Origin: Streptomyces sp. KL109B
GTDB taxonomy: Bacteria > Actinomycetota > Actinomycetes > Streptomycetales > Streptomycetaceae
Assembly: GCF_030766935.1 (NCBI RefSeq)
Contig: NZ_JASERL010000009.1
Coordinates: 186,001 to 250,000 of the forward strand
Direction: 5' to 3'
DNA: 64,000 nt
Shown in pieces: positions 16,896-25,849 of the stretch (its first letter is position 1; the number at the start of each line of letters is the position of its first letter). The translations under genes and the position numbers were made by a program. The notes beneath the pieces are model-generated. The model had not been told where the DNA came from and searched no databases. It saw only the letters and a program-made list of their open reading frames with translations.

Positions 16896-17809
16896 GCGAG
16901 ACGGTACAGACGGCCTCCGGGCCCCGGAAGCGGACCGCGCCCACCCCCGCGCGGGACGGTGGCGGACGGCGGCAAGGACGTCCTGGCATCAGGTGGGGCC
17001 GGGTCCTGGCCATCGCGGGAGCCTGCCTGGTGACACTGGCCTTCCTCTTCCCGGTGCTGTGGATGGTCAGCATCTCGCTCAAGCTGCCGCGGGACATCTT
17101 CTCCAGCTCGCCCCGCCTGTTCAGCGAGCTGACCTCGACGAACTACACGAGCTACTTCCAGCAGGCCCGGATCCTGCCTCGCATGATCAACACGGTGATC
17201 GTGGCGGGCGGTTCGGCCATCGTGTCGATGGTCGTCGGCTCGATGGCCGGCTACGCGCTCTCGCGGCTGCGGATGCGCGGCGCGGGCGTGGTCGCCGGGC
17301 TGATCCTCGCCTCCCGCGCGGTGCCGCCTATCGCCCTCGTCGTCCCGATGTTCCTGGTCGCCCGCAAACTCCAGCTGACGGACCAGTACATCACCGTGAT
17401 CCTCGCCTACATGACCTTCCTCATCCCGTACGTGGTGTGGCTGATGCAGGCCTTCTTCCGCGGTCTGCCACGGGAGTTGGAGGAGTCGGCGATGGTCGAC
17501 GGGTGCACACGGTTCGGCGCGTTCTTCCGCATCATCGTGCCGTGCAGCCTCAGCGGGCTCGTCTCCACGCTGATCTACTGCATCATCCTGGCCTGGGAAG
17601 AGCTGCTGTTCGCGCTGGTCCTCACCAACGACCACGCGGTCACCATCCCGGTCGCCATCGCGGGCATGGCCGCCGACACCGAACGGGGCGGGCTTTGGGG
17701 CCCGCTCGCGGCCGTCGGAGTACTGACCGTGCTGCCGGTCGTCGTCTTCGCCCTCGCCGTACAGAAGTACCTCGTCAAGGGTCTCGCGGACGGAGCCACC
17801 AAGGGATGA
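16889..17809 (+). CDS. ABC sugar transporter permease (MalG-like)
   Basis: Second permease of the carbohydrate importer, 306 residues. A basic Pro/Arg-rich N-terminus precedes VLAIAGACLVTLAFLFPVLW. The EAA loop is ELEESAMVDGCTRFGAFFRI, and the protein ends with the usual VQKYLVKGLADGATKG. ATG 16889 lies inside the end of the previous gene, and its stop overlaps the next start (ATGA). All of this indicates one polycistronic message. Confidence 0.92.
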   Translation: MVSETVQTASGPRKRTAPTPARDGGGRRQGRPGIRWGRVLAIAGACLVTLAFLFPVLWMVSISLKLPRDIFSSSPRLFSELTSTNYTSYFQQARILPRMINTVIVAGGSAIVSMVVGSMAGYALSRLRMRGAGVVAGLILASRAVPPIALVVPMFLVARKLQLTDQYITVILAYMTFLIPYVVWLMQAFFRGLPRELEESAMVDGCTRFGAFFRIIVPCSLSGLVSTLIYCIILAWEELLFALVLTNDHAVTIPVAIAGMAADTERGGLWGPLAAVGVLTVLPVVVFALAVQKYLVKGLADGATKG

Positions 17810-18972
17810 CCTCACGCATCCGGGACGTCCGCGCCAGGCTCGTCGAACTGCCCTACCCGCGCCCCTTCCGCCCCTCCTGGGCGCCGGAGGGCGGCCACCG
17901 CGTCATGTCCGCCGTGATCGTGGAGGTGGAGACCGAGGACGGTGTCGTCGGCGTCGCCGGCGGGGACATGGGGCACGGCACAGGGCCCATGCTCCTCGAA
18001 ACGGTTCGTACGTGGCTGCGCCCCGCGCTCGTCGGCCTCGACGTCTTCGCCACCACCGGCATCGCCAACCGGCTCCGATACGTCGCCGAATACGTCTTCC
18101 CCCGGCCCTGGGTGGTGGGCGTCGCCGTCTGGGACGCGGTCGGCAGGACCTGCGGCCGGCCGCTGCACCAACTGTGGGGCGGCGAACCGGACCCGGTGCG
18201 CGCCTACGCCAGCTTCGGCGAGGTGCGCGGTGTCGAGGAACGGGTCGACGACGCACTCAGCGCGGTCGCGGCGGGGTTCACCGGCATCAAGCTGCGGGTG
18301 CACGCCGACACGATCGCCGAAGACGTGGCCCAGGTGACGGCCGTGCGGGAAGCGGTCGGTCCCGACGTGGCGCTGATGGTCGACGCCAACCAGGCGGCCG
18401 CGGCCTGGCGTTACCGGCCCGACGGCACCCGGATGATCTGGGACCTCGAACGGGCCCTCGCCACCGCCCGCGAGTTCGCCGACCTCGGCGTGGCCTGGCT
18501 GGAGGAGCCGCTGGGCCGTCACGACTACCGCGCCCAGCGGGAGTTGACGGCCGCCTCACCCGTCCCGATCGCGGGCTGCGAGCACAACCGCGGCATCGGG
18601 CAGCTCGTCCGCCTCCTGGAGGACGACTGCTTCGACATCTACCAGCCCGACGCCAACGAGAGCGAGGAGATCGGCGCGCTGCGGATGTTCGGGATGATGG
18701 CCGCGGCGCGGCAGCGGAAGGTGATCCCGCACGCCTGGGCGACCGGCCTCGGCGTGGCGGGCAACCTTCAGCTCTGCGCCTCGCTGCCGAACTGCGACTG
18801 GCTGGAGTATCCGTACGACCCCCCGGTGATCGTGCCGGAGGTCTTCCACGTGATGCTCACCCGCCCGTTGCTGCCCGACGCCTCCGGGAACGTAACCCTT
18901 CCCGAGGGCCCGGGGATCGGCGTCGAACTTGACCGTGCGGCCATCGAGCCGCTGACCGTACAGCAGGTGTGA
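17806..18972 (+). CDS. mandelate racemase/enolase-superfamily sugar-acid dehydratase or racemase
   Basis: Mg-dependent enzyme abstracting a proton alpha to a carboxylate. 388 residues with the capping domain at the N-terminus and the barrel after about residue 130. Seen: GIKLRVH (Lys-x-Arg base motif), metal ligands in MVDANQ, WLEEPL and GCEHN, and IPHAWATG, which supplies the His of a mandelate-racemase type His-Asp dyad. Its place in an operon with a sugar importer and dehydrogenase suggests an aldonic or aldaric acid as substrate; that is inferred. Confidence 0.85.
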   Translation: MTSRIRDVRARLVELPYPRPFRPSWAPEGGHRVMSAVIVEVETEDGVVGVAGGDMGHGTGPMLLETVRTWLRPALVGLDVFATTGIANRLRYVAEYVFPRPWVVGVAVWDAVGRTCGRPLHQLWGGEPDPVRAYASFGEVRGVEERVDDALSAVAAGFTGIKLRVHADTIAEDVAQVTAVREAVGPDVALMVDANQAAAAWRYRPDGTRMIWDLERALATAREFADLGVAWLEEPLGRHDYRAQRELTAASPVPIAGCEHNRGIGQLVRLLEDDCFDIYQPDANESEEIGALRMFGMMAAARQRKVIPHAWATGLGVAGNLQLCASLPNCDWLEYPYDPPVIVPEVFHVMLTRPLLPDASGNVTLPEGPGIGVELDRAAIEPLTVQQV

Positions 18973-18981
18973 GAGGCGCAC

Positions 18982-19650
18982 ATGACCCAGCCAGAACCCT
19001 TCAGGACGAAGGCGGACCTCGCCGCGGAGCACATCAAACAGCTGATCATGTCCGGGCGGGCCGAACCGGGCACGAAGCTCGTGGCACGCCCGGTCGCGGA
19101 GGCCGTCGGCATCAGCGAGACGCCTGTCAGGGAGGCCATCAAGCAGCTCGTCTCGGAGGGCTGGCTGGTCGAACGGCCGCACGTGGGCGCGGTGGTGGCC
19201 CAGGTGACGGTGGACAACGCGCGCGAGCTGTACGGGGTCAGGGCGGCGCTGTCGGCCCTTGCCCTGGAACTCGGCGGACCGCTGGAGGGGGACCGGCTGG
19301 AGCAGGTCGACGAGGTACTCGCCGACTCCGCCGAAGCGGTCGCAGCCGAGGACGTGGCCCGGTTCGCCACCCTCAACAGGCGCTTCCACTCACTGCTCTG
19401 CGACACCGAGCACACCCGGATGATCCACCGGATGCTGCTCGGCGTCTGGTCCCAGACCGCGACGGCGCAACGCGGTTTCCAGCTGGTGCCGTGGCGGCTT
19501 CCCGAGTCCCACGCCGAGCACCTCGCCATCCGGAACGCGCTCGTGGAGGGCGAGTTCCACAAGGCGGCGGAACTCGTGCGCACCCACGAACTGGCGGCCA
19601 TGGACGCGCTGATCCGCGCGCTCGACGCCTCGTCGGCGAAGAACGAGTGA
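18982..19650 (+). CDS. GntR-family (FCD) transcriptional regulator
   Basis: 222 residues. The winged helix spans about 10-75 (GTKLVARPVAEAVGISETPV and REAIKQLVSEGWL); the helical FCD effector domain follows with NRRFHSLL and ESHAEHLAIRNALVEG, whose His residues usually bind a metal and a carboxylate ligand. It starts ten bases after the dehydratase gene and is probably the operon's own regulator, responding to the sugar acid. The candidate site is the AT-rich element before the dehydrogenase gene. Confidence 0.88.
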   Translation: MTQPEPFRTKADLAAEHIKQLIMSGRAEPGTKLVARPVAEAVGISETPVREAIKQLVSEGWLVERPHVGAVVAQVTVDNARELYGVRAALSALALELGGPLEGDRLEQVDEVLADSAEAVAAEDVARFATLNRRFHSLLCDTEHTRMIHRMLLGVWSQTATAQRGFQLVPWRLPESHAEHLAIRNALVEGEFHKAAELVRTHELAAMDALIRALDASSAKNE

Positions 19651-19693
19651 ACCCGTGAATCCGTGAACCCGTGAACCCGTAATCCGTGAATCC
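19647..19693 (+). repeat. 8-base tandem repeat GTGAACCC covering the GntR stop codon
   Basis: Six near-identical units (GTGAACCC or GTGAATCC, one with a single-base loss) begin at the regulator's stop codon and end at the AAGGAG ribosome-binding site of the next gene. It is a simple repeat that sets the spacing between the two genes. Confidence 0.7.
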
Positions 19694-19705
19694 AAGGAGA
19701 GCCAC

Positions 19706-20713
19706 ATGCACACCGGGCACCGCGTAGCGGAGCGCGAGATCACCCAGCGGACCGACCTGTGCCGACCGGACGGGCGGCTCAACCCGGCCGCCGTCGGCTG
19801 GAGCCGGGCTCCCCTGCACCGCACCAACATCAGGGGCTGGGGCCGCACGATGCGCTGGGAGTACTGGTGCGTCGTCACGCCGACCCATCTGTTCGCCATC
19901 ACCGCGTCCAGCCTCGACTACCTGTCCAGCAAGGGCGCCTGGTGCCTGGACCGCCGCACCAACACCCCCGTCCGCTCGGTGGAGGTGACCAAGCCCGCCA
20001 GGGGCGTCAACTTCCCGGACCGCTGCGGCGAGGGCAGCGTCTGGCTGGGGCCCGGCGAGAACTCGGTCTCGATCGAGGAGGTCCCCGGGCACACCCGACT
20101 GCGGGTGGACGCGGGTGACCTCCGGGCCGATCTGCGGGTGGAGCGCGTCGAGGGCAGGGACAGCCTCGCGGTGGTGGTGCCCTGGTCGGACCGGCGGTTC
20201 CAGTACACGGTCAAGGACGTCGGCCGGCCCGTGGAAGGCACCCTCACCGTGCACGGGACGCGGATCCCGGTGTCGGCCGAGGAATCCGTGGCCACCCTGG
20301 ACCACGGCCGCGGCCGCTGGCCGAGCAGCACCCTGTGGAACTGGGGCGCCGCGCACGGCAGTTGCGACGGCCGGGAGATCGGCCTCCAGATCGGCGGCAA
20401 GTGGACCGACGGCACGGGCAGCGTGGAGAACGGCCTGTTCATCGACGGCCGCCTGCACAAGATCAGCGAAGAACTGGTGTGGCGCTACGACAGCCGGGAC
20501 TGGTACGCCCCGTGGCAGATCACCGGTGAGCGCGTCGACCTGGAGTTCAAGCCCGAGTACGTACGCTCGTCCGACACCTCCAGGCTGTGGATGCGCAGCC
20601 GGGAGGACCAGGCGTTCGGCCGGTACCAGGGCCGCGTCGTCGACGACGACGGCGAGACCGTGGAGGTGCGGGACCTCTTCGGCTGGGCCGAGGAGGTGTA
20701 CCGGCGCTGGTGA
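19706..20713 (+). CDS. DUF2804-type protein
   Basis: 335-residue cytoplasmic protein with no signal peptide. The pattern GWSRAPLHRTNIRGWG then RWEYWCVVTP and TLWNWGAAHGSCDG fits the DUF2804 family, which looks rich in beta strands and whose biochemical role is unknown to me. AAGGAG precedes ATG 19706. It follows the sugar-acid operon on the same strand after a short repeat, so it may be its last gene, but the link is only positional. Confidence 0.65.
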   Translation: MHTGHRVAEREITQRTDLCRPDGRLNPAAVGWSRAPLHRTNIRGWGRTMRWEYWCVVTPTHLFAITASSLDYLSSKGAWCLDRRTNTPVRSVEVTKPARGVNFPDRCGEGSVWLGPGENSVSIEEVPGHTRLRVDAGDLRADLRVERVEGRDSLAVVVPWSDRRFQYTVKDVGRPVEGTLTVHGTRIPVSAEESVATLDHGRGRWPSSTLWNWGAAHGSCDGREIGLQIGGKWTDGTGSVENGLFIDGRLHKISEELVWRYDSRDWYAPWQITGERVDLEFKPEYVRSSDTSRLWMRSREDQAFGRYQGRVVDDDGETVEVRDLFGWAEEVYRRW

Positions 20714-20779
20714 GCCGGGGGTGGCACCCGAACTCACCTCCCTTTACGGCTCGTTGGCACCGCCATACGCTCCCGTGTC

Positions 20780-22672
20780 ATGTCCATCATCCAACGGAGA
20801 CCCTTGGCGCTGGCCGCCGCGGCCGCGCTCCTCGCCGCCTGCGCCCTGAGCGCCACGCCCACGCCCGCGTCCGCGTCCGCCGCGGATACGACGGCCGATG
20901 TGACGGCCGACGCGACCGTCGTGCCGGTCCAGCAGACCGGGCCCGCCGAGAAGCGGTTCAACATGGTGGTGCTCGGCGACGGTTACACGGCCGACGAGAT
21001 GCCCGAGTTCCGTGCGGACGTCGAACGGCACATGAACGTGCTCTGGTCGATCGAGCCGTTCGCCTCGTACCGCTCATACATCAACGTCTGGGCCGTCGAG
21101 GCGCCTTCGGCGGAGTCGGGCGTCGACTGCGACCCGGGCCTCGACGCGCCCCGCCGCGACACCCGTCTCGACATGGGGTTCTGGGGCGGCTGCGACGCGG
21201 ACAGCGTGCAGCGGCTGCTGACCGTGGACAGCTCGGCCGCCACCGCGCAGGCCGACCTGGTGGCGGGCACGACCACGGCCAACCGGCAGATCGTGGCGCT
21301 CGGCAACAGCGACACCTACGGCGGCGCGGGCGGCACGTACGCGACGGCGTCGGGTGGCAACGCCCTGTCCTCGCTGATCACTCCGCACGAGATCGGCCAC
21401 TCGCTCGGGGGGCTCCAGGACGAGTACGACTACTACGGCCGCGGCGAGCCCGGCGGCGCCTACCAGGGTGGCGAACCCGCCTCCGCCCACCACACCACCC
21501 TCACCGCCGAGCAGCTGGCCGACCGCAAGAAGAAGTGGTGGCGCTGGCTCGGCGAGGAGAGCCTCTCGGGCGGCAGGATAGGGACGTACGAGGGCGGCAT
21601 GTACAGCACCACAGGTGTCTGGCGGCCCAGCAGGCACTCGATGATGAAGACGCTCGGTTACGCCTTCGACCAGATCGGCCGCGAGGTCATGGTCAAGGCG
21701 ATCTCGGGCAAGGTGAACCTGATCCAGGACCACACCCCCGACTCCGCCCCGGTGGGCGCGGACCGGGCCGTGTTCGTCGACACCATGCACCCGGTCGGCG
21801 GTGAACTCGACACCGTGTGGCGGCTGGACGGGAAGCCGGTCGCGCACAGCGTCCGCAGCCTGGACCTCAAGAAGCTCGGCATCGACCTCGGGCGCGGCAA
21901 GCACAAGCTGACCGCGACCGTCACCGACCCGACGCCGTTCGTACGCGATCCCGAGATCCGGGGTTCCGAGGCGTTGACGCGTACCGTCGAATGGACCGTG
22001 GACGGCACGCTCACCACCCAACCGGACGCCACCGAGGCCGAGTTCACCCACCACACCGCGACCGACACCCCGGTCGGCGCCCGGTCGGTGATCCACGCGG
22101 ACACCACCCACCCGGCCACCGGAGTGCCACGCGTGCGCTGGGCCGTGGACGGCAAGGACATCGCGAACCCCGGCAACGACCGCGACCTGGACCTCGGCGC
22201 ACTCGGCCGCACGCCCCACACCGTCACGGCCCGCACCGGTGACTCCGTCCTGACCTGGACGGTCGACGCGACACCTGCCACCACCTCGTACGAGCTGTCC
22301 GCACCGCTGCGGACCGTCAAGAGGCCCGGGCAGCCGACGCGTTACGTGTACGACGGACCGTTCACGATGAAGCTCACCGGGCGGGACGACCAGGAGGGCG
22401 CGGTCGTCAGCCAGTTCCGGGTGGACGGCGACGGCTGGTACACGTACTACGGCTGGCCGACGGACGCGGACGCGCCGTACCGGTTCACCCCGGAGGGGAC
22501 CGTCATCGACGACCTCGTGTACGGAAAGCTCGGCGACGCCCGCGCGGTGCCGTGGGACGATCCGACGCCGCGCTACGGCACGCACACGATCGAGTACCGG
22601 TCGGTCGACGCGGCCGGGAACATCGCCCCGGCACGGAAGTTCGAGGTCACGTTGGTCGAGAAGCGGGACTGA
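20780..22672 (+). CDS. secreted M64 family metallopeptidase (IgA-peptidase type)
   Basis: Zinc endopeptidase exported by a signal peptide (LALAAAAALLAACALSATPT, ending around ASASA). 630 residues. The M64 start FNMVVLGDGYTADEMPEF is typical, and the zinc site is PHEIGHSLGGLQDEYDY (HExxH near residue 203 with the downstream Asp/Glu). The C-terminal 270 residues are beta-rich repeats with VDGKDIANPG-like Ig segments and a final bacterial sandwich domain (YRSVDAAGNIAPARKFEV). Substrate unknown. Convergent with the amylase gene. Confidence 0.88.
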   Translation: MSIIQRRPLALAAAAALLAACALSATPTPASASAADTTADVTADATVVPVQQTGPAEKRFNMVVLGDGYTADEMPEFRADVERHMNVLWSIEPFASYRSYINVWAVEAPSAESGVDCDPGLDAPRRDTRLDMGFWGGCDADSVQRLLTVDSSAATAQADLVAGTTTANRQIVALGNSDTYGGAGGTYATASGGNALSSLITPHEIGHSLGGLQDEYDYYGRGEPGGAYQGGEPASAHHTTLTAEQLADRKKKWWRWLGEESLSGGRIGTYEGGMYSTTGVWRPSRHSMMKTLGYAFDQIGREVMVKAISGKVNLIQDHTPDSAPVGADRAVFVDTMHPVGGELDTVWRLDGKPVAHSVRSLDLKKLGIDLGRGKHKLTATVTDPTPFVRDPEIRGSEALTRTVEWTVDGTLTTQPDATEAEFTHHTATDTPVGARSVIHADTTHPATGVPRVRWAVDGKDIANPGNDRDLDLGALGRTPHTVTARTGDSVLTWTVDATPATTSYELSAPLRTVKRPGQPTRYVYDGPFTMKLTGRDDQEGAVVSQFRVDGDGWYTYYGWPTDADAPYRFTPEGTVIDDLVYGKLGDARAVPWDDPTPRYGTHTIEYRSVDAAGNIAPARKFEVTLVEKRD

Positions 22673-22692
22673 GACGACCCGCACCCCCGAGC

Positions 22693-22723
22693 GCCGCCCG
22701 GACCGCCACGGGGTCCGGGCGGC
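22693..22723. terminator. strong bidirectional hairpin between M64 peptidase and amylase
   Basis: GCCGCCCGGACC at 22693-22704 pairs perfectly with GGTCCGGGCGGC at 22712-22723 around a 7-base loop, in the 56-base gap between two convergent genes. This is a good candidate for a shared terminator. Confidence 0.75.
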
Positions 22724-22728
22724 ACGGG

Positions 22729-24432
22729 TCAGTCGCGCCAGGTGTCGTTGAGGGTGACGGTGCCGGAGGAGGGGACGGTCGCCGTGCGGTTGGCTCCGCT
22801 CTCCCAGGTCACGTTGCCGCCCGCGTCCTTGCGGAGGTACTTGTACGCGAAGGTGGTTCCGGCGGGCAGCGACACGTTCAGCTTCCACACCGGGTAGGCG
22901 GCCGGGTCGAGCTTCAGGGCGTTCGCGGTGTTCCAGTTGCCCAGCTGGCTCTTGTCGCCGGTGACGTAGACGTTCTGGCCCCACGTGGTGGTGGCGTTCA
23001 CGTTGAAGGACGCCCCGGTGGCGGGGGCCGGCTCGGTCGGGCCGCCGCCGCCCGCGCAGGTCCTGGCCCCGATGTGCAGCGCGACGGCCGTGTTGGCGCC
23101 GAGCGTGGCGGTGAACTGTCCCGCGGAGTTCACGGTGACACCCTTGCCGGACTGGACGTCGCAGTAGTCGCCGGCGGGCAGTGACGTCTGGAAGGTACGG
23201 GTCAGCGACGAGCCTTCGTGGTTGATGGCGACGTACGCCTTGGCGCCGCGGCCGAACGCGATCTGGTTGTTGCCGTTGTCCCACCAGTCGGTGACGGCCT
23301 GGCCGCGTGCGGTGTTGCGCCAGGCGACCATGCTCGCGATCTCGCGCCAGGCGTGCTGGCACTTCCAGCCGTCGGTGTAACAGGCGTTCACCTGGCCGTT
23401 GTTGGGGCCGCCCGCGTCCCTGTCGCTGAACTCGTATCCGGAGTGCACGTCCGGTGCGCCGTAGGGCCAGGCGAGCATGAAGACGTGGGCGAGAGTGTAG
23501 TTGGCGCCGTCCTTGTAGCTCAGTGTGGAGCCGTTGCGTTCGGTGTCGTGATTGTCGACGAAGGTCGCGGCCCTGCCGCTGGAGAGGTACCCCCATCCCT
23601 CGCCGAAGTTCTTCAAGTAGGCGAGCTTCTCACTGTTGAAGACGCGCTTGAGATCGCGGCCGTACTGGAACTCCTGGACGTCGCCCGTGTTCAGGTACTC
23701 GCCCGGCTGCACGGCCTCGCCGGCCGCCCCGATGACCTCCTGCTTCCAATAGGCGCCGGAGTCGCTCAGCCGGGACTTGATGTCGGCGAGGTCGCCCGCG
23801 GGCATGTGCTTGGCCGCGTCGATCCGGAAGCCGTCGACCCCCAGGGAGAGCAGGTCGTTCAGGTACGCCGCGATGCGCCCCCGCACATGGTCCTCGCCGG
23901 TGTCGAGGTCGGGCAGGCCGTCCAGTTCGCAGTGCTGGACGTTCCAGCGGTCCTGGTAGTTGTTGATCACGGAGCGGCAGTCGTCCATGTCCGCGCCGGA
24001 GTAGGTGCCGGGGTAGTCGTACTTGCTGTACCCGGTGCCGCCTGTGCCCGTGCCGGAGGAGTTGGCCATGTGGTTGATGACCGTGTCCGCGACCACCTTC
24101 ACGCCCGCGGCGTGGCAGGTGTCCACCATGGACTTGAAGGCGGCCCGGTCACCGAACTTGGTGGCGATCTTGTAGCTGACGGGCTGATAGGCGGTCCACC
24201 ACTGCGCGCCCTGCACGCGCTCCTGCGGCGGGGAGACCTGGACGTAGCCGTATCCGGCCGGGCCGAGGGTGTTCGTGCACTCCTTGGCGACCGAGGCGAA
24301 GTTCCACTCGAACATCACCGCGGTGACGTCCTTGTCGCCGGGTGGGGCGGCCTGCGCCGGGCCCGGCGACATGACGGAAGCGGCGGCTCCGGCTAAGGCG
24401 GCGAGCGTGGCGGTCACGGACTTTCTGGCCAT
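22729..24432 (-). CDS. secreted alpha-amylase with CBM20 starch-binding domain
   Basis: Endo-acting alpha-1,4-glucan hydrolase, 567 residues, with signal peptide ending at PAQAA. GH13 motifs: VVADTVINHM, GFRIDAAKH (nucleophile Asp), YWKQEVIGAAGE (acid/base Glu), FVDNHDTER. DVTAVMFEWNFASVAKECTN is the usual mature start of actinomycete amylases. A short beta domain is followed by a Gly/Pro linker and CBM20 (GQNVYVTGDKSQLGNWNTAN). The ATG ends at 24432 with AAAGGGA upstream. The promoter carries a MalR-like operator, so maltodextrin induction is likely. Confidence 0.95.
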   Translation of the reverse strand: MARKSVTATLAALAGAAASVMSPGPAQAAPPGDKDVTAVMFEWNFASVAKECTNTLGPAGYGYVQVSPPQERVQGAQWWTAYQPVSYKIATKFGDRAAFKSMVDTCHAAGVKVVADTVINHMANSSGTGTGGTGYSKYDYPGTYSGADMDDCRSVINNYQDRWNVQHCELDGLPDLDTGEDHVRGRIAAYLNDLLSLGVDGFRIDAAKHMPAGDLADIKSRLSDSGAYWKQEVIGAAGEAVQPGEYLNTGDVQEFQYGRDLKRVFNSEKLAYLKNFGEGWGYLSSGRAATFVDNHDTERNGSTLSYKDGANYTLAHVFMLAWPYGAPDVHSGYEFSDRDAGGPNNGQVNACYTDGWKCQHAWREIASMVAWRNTARGQAVTDWWDNGNNQIAFGRGAKAYVAINHEGSSLTRTFQTSLPAGDYCDVQSGKGVTVNSAGQFTATLGANTAVALHIGARTCAGGGGPTEPAPATGASFNVNATTTWGQNVYVTGDKSQLGNWNTANALKLDPAAYPVWKLNVSLPAGTTFAYKYLRKDAGGNVTWESGANRTATVPSSGTVTLNDTWRD

Positions 24433-24495
24433 GAATCATCCCTTTCGGAGGGCGAAATGGGGTGCGCGGCGAGCGGCCAGTAGGGCGGCATCGCT

Positions 24496-24527
24496 ATCTG
24501 TAAGTCCTTGATGGAACTTGCTGCAAG
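24496..24527 (-). promoter_or_regulatory. amylase promoter with MalR-like operator
   Basis: On the minus strand TTGCAG (-35) and TTACAG (-10) are spaced by 17 bases. The -35 box is part of the perfect inverted repeat CTTGC-A-GCAAG at 24517-24527, and further TTGC/GCAA half-sites lie just beyond. CTTGCAGCAAG-type elements are known before Streptomyces amylase genes as targets of the LacI-family MalR/Reg1. Repression by overlap with the -35 is inferred. Confidence 0.6.
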
Positions 24528-24628
24528 ATGTTGCGGGCTTGACCGTACGAGGACCCCACCCCACGGTCAATACTTGGGACAGGCAGAGGCGGCGAGGGTT
24601 TCCGCTCGGCGTCTGAGGTAGCGGGGTG

Positions 24629-25099
24629 TCAACGGCCGCAGGGGCCGGAGTGGTCGCAGTAGGGCTGGAGTCCACTGTCGCCGCAGCCGCACAGGACGAC
24701 TCTGGTCTCCCGGCGCGGGCCGACCTCCGCGTCCGTTTCGGTTTCCGCGTCCGTCTCCGTCTCCGTTTCCGGGGCCGTCGCCGTGGTCGGGGCGAGCAGC
24801 AGGTCGCCTCGTACGTAGAGCTGTCCGGCCGGAGTGCGTGTGATGCGGGTGGGGCGGTCCGGGGTCTCCGCCTCGGCGTCGGCCAGTTCGTAGTGGAGTG
24901 CTCCCGACGGGCAGCGGCGCACCACCTCCGCCACCTGGTCGGCCGGGGCTCCGTCGGGGCGGATCCAGGGGCGCACGGTCGTGTCGAAGACCGAGGGAAG
25001 GCCGTTGACGCACTCGGCGGCGTGCAGACACCGTCGCGCCTCGAAGGTCACGGTGATGTCCGGGGACTTGTAGGCCTTCTTGTGGGGTTTGCCGTTCAT
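24629..25099 (-). CDS. CDGSH-type iron-sulfur protein with Fer4_19 domain
   Basis: 156 residues. The N-terminal half is a divergent single-cluster ferredoxin domain (FEARRCLHAAECVNGLPSVF, CPSGALHY). The C-terminus holds a CDGSH-like motif, CGCGDSGLQPYCDHSG, which would bind 2Fe-2S with three Cys and one His; the Gly of CDGSH is His here. Between them is an acidic ETETETDAETETDAE repeat, unusual in this family. Function in redox or iron handling is not established. The acetyltransferase gene lies 38 bases upstream on the same strand, and the pair is probably co-transcribed. Confidence 0.85.
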   Translation of the reverse strand: MNGKPHKKAYKSPDITVTFEARRCLHAAECVNGLPSVFDTTVRPWIRPDGAPADQVAEVVRRCPSGALHYELADAEAETPDRPTRITRTPAGQLYVRGDLLLAPTTATAPETETETDAETETDAEVGPRRETRVVLCGCGDSGLQPYCDHSGPCGR

Positions 25100-25137
25100 G
25101 ATGCCGGTCTCCCTGGCCGCGTCATGGGCCGATCGCG

Positions 25138-25470
25138 TCAGTCGCTGACCTTGCTCCGGGCCTGGTAGAGCAGGTCGGCGTACTCGGGGTGGCGGTTGAT
25201 CCAGTCCGCGTAGAAGGGGCAGGTCGCCAGGACGCGCAGCCCCGCATCGCGTGCCTCGTCCAGAGACGTACGGACCAGTGAGGATCCGATCCCCTGCCCC
25301 TCGTGTCCGGGCTCCACCTCGGTGTGCACGAAGGCGATCAGCTCCGGTGTGCGGATGTACTCGGCGTGGCCCGCGACCGCGGACCTCTCGCCGGACCCGT
25401 CGTCGGCCCCCTCGTCGAGCAGCGCCTCGTAGCGCCGCTTCTCCGGTACGTCGACAATCTTGACCGCCAC
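25138..25470 (-). CDS. small GNAT-fold N-acetyltransferase (NATD1/YjdJ type)
   Basis: 110-residue single-domain acetyltransferase. AFVHTEVEPGHEGQGIGSSL is the acetyl-CoA pyrophosphate loop, and CPFYADWINRHPEY is the signature of the small GCN5-related (Acetyltransf_CG) family. GTG ending at 25470 is chosen for the strong GAGGAGG ribosome-binding site six bases upstream; the longer open frame has no such site. Acceptor unknown. First gene of the pair with the CDGSH protein. Confidence 0.85.
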   Translation of the reverse strand: MAVKIVDVPEKRRYEALLDEGADDGSGERSAVAGHAEYIRTPELIAFVHTEVEPGHEGQGIGSSLVRTSLDEARDAGLRVLATCPFYADWINRHPEYADLLYQARSKVSD

Positions 25471-25621
25471 GTGTCCTCCTCGGGAGCCGGGCCGGGCGGG
25501 GCCGGCGGAATGCCGTGCGGGCCCTTCCAGGATGCGGCCCGGGAACGGACCGCGCATGGCGGGCTCCGCCGGGCCCCGCCGGTGGGGCGGCGGCCCCGGC
25601 TCGGCGGGCGCGGACCGCACC

Positions 25622-25845
25622 TCACCCGCCCGTCGCCCTGCGCAGCACCCGTCCCGGCCGCGCCCCCGTGACCTCGCCGTCGCGCAGCACGGGCTCGCCC
25701 GCCACCAGGGCCGTCGCGCACACCGGTCGCGTACTGCCAGGGGTCGGCGATGCTGTCGCCGATCCGGTCGCTGTAGTGGCCCGGCCCCAGCATGGCGAGG
25801 ACGACGCCCTCGGGCAGGAAGGTGCGGCCCACGGCCGGGCGGAGG
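25622..25845 (-). pseudogene. amidohydrolase-family C-terminal fragment
   Basis: The minus-strand end reads ALVAGEPVLRDGEVTGARPGRVLRR then stop, typical of the final beta strands of D-aminoacylase or dihydroorotase-like amidohydrolases. Upstream in another frame is GVVLAMLGPGHYSDRIGDSI and ADPWQYA. A single frameshift near 25725 separates the pieces, and the metal-binding barrel is absent. It abuts permease debris on the plus strand. Confidence 0.5.
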
Positions 25846-25849
25846 CCGG

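Noticed and set aside
13427..20713. Assigning the operon to galactonate degradation
   Set aside because: The enolase-superfamily enzyme motifs alone do not separate galactonate, gluconate, rhamnonate or glucarate groups, and no aldolase or kinase of those pathways is nearby.
21074..23596. An open frame of about 840 codons on the minus strand
   Set aside because: It crosses the M64 peptidase and the amylase in wrong frames and the terminator hairpin between them; no motif is readable.
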